This document shows positions 5,544-5,677 of a stretch of 5,677 nt of DNA, piece after piece (the stretch's first letter is position 1; every line of letters begins with the position of its first letter). The position numbers were made by a program, and so were the translations under genes. The notes beneath the pieces are model-generated. The model made no database searches and was not told the origin of the DNA. It saw only the letters and a program-made list of their open reading frames with translations. The DNA is from Clostridia bacterium (lineage in GTDB: Bacteria > Bacillota > Clostridia > Christensenellales > Aristaeellaceae): positions 1-5,677 of the forward strand of contig CAAEUQ010000156.1 of NCBI GenBank assembly GCA_900759005.1, in the 5' to 3' direction.

Positions 5544-5677
5544 ATGAAAACGAAGATTTTGCTCGTCGACGACGATCCGAACATTCGCCAGCTGGTGAAT
5601 CTGTATCTGAAAAAGGAGGATTACGACGTCGTTCTCGCCGATCGCGGCGATACGGCGCTGGAGAAATTCAAATCCGA
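5544..5677 (+). CDS. Response regulator, N-terminal part (cut by window end)
   Basis: The first 44 residues are those of a two-component response-regulator receiver domain, the cytoplasmic partner of a sensor kinase. MKTKILLVDDDPNIRQLV gives the first beta-strand with the acidic pocket (D9, D10), followed by helix 1. YDVVLADRGDTALEKF gives strand 2 and the start of helix 2. The phospho-accepting Asp, expected near residue 53, and the output domain lie outside the window. The sequence style resembles OmpR/PhoB-family regulators, and the CGTTCAT direct repeats upstream agree with that, but the output domain is needed to confirm it. The 75-nt gap after mutS2 and the promoter candidate suggest a separate transcription unit, with a histidine kinase gene likely downstream. 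Confidence 0.88.
   Translation, partial: MKTKILLVDDDPNIRQLVNLYLKKEDYDVVLADRGDTALEKFKS

Overview
The window looks like a piece of a GC-rich member of the Clostridia (Bacillota). The case rests on the gene content and order (zapA, a long U32 protein with a DUF3656 region, then mutS2 with a C-terminal Smr domain), on strong GGAGG-type ribosome binding sites before every gene, and on a consensus sigma-A-type promoter. The exact lineage cannot be read from the sequence. All genes are on the + strand.

Layout. Positions 1-287 hold no convincing gene. They form a compact repeat block: an 89-bp unit present twice with a 193-bp period, a 37-bp sub-unit present in tandem and once more in the second unit, and six perfect short hairpins. 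A near-consensus promoter (TTGATG, 17 bp, extended TATAAT; 288-316) starts immediately after this block. It drives zapA (349-624), followed after 35 nt by an 808-residue U32 protein (660-3086) and after 27 nt by mutS2 (3114-5468). The short gaps hold no terminator, so the three are probably one operon. A 75-nt gap then carries a candidate promoter with two CGTTCAT direct repeats 11 bp apart, ahead of a response-regulator gene (5544 onward) that runs off the window end.

How the genes may work together. ZapA supports FtsZ ring assembly. The U32 protein resembles RlhA, which hydroxylates 23S rRNA using a 4Fe-4S cluster. MutS2 is an ATPase with an Smr domain, first described in DNA recombination control and more recently in rescue of collided ribosomes in Bacillus subtilis. 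The U32-MutS2 pairing could therefore reflect ribosome maturation and quality control; this is inference. The response regulator probably starts a separate transcription unit.

No unknown multi-gene system is evident. The unusual elements are the hairpin-rich repeat block against the zapA promoter, a perfect 12-bp inverted repeat inside the U32 coding sequence, and the PhoB-box-like direct repeat in front of the response regulator.
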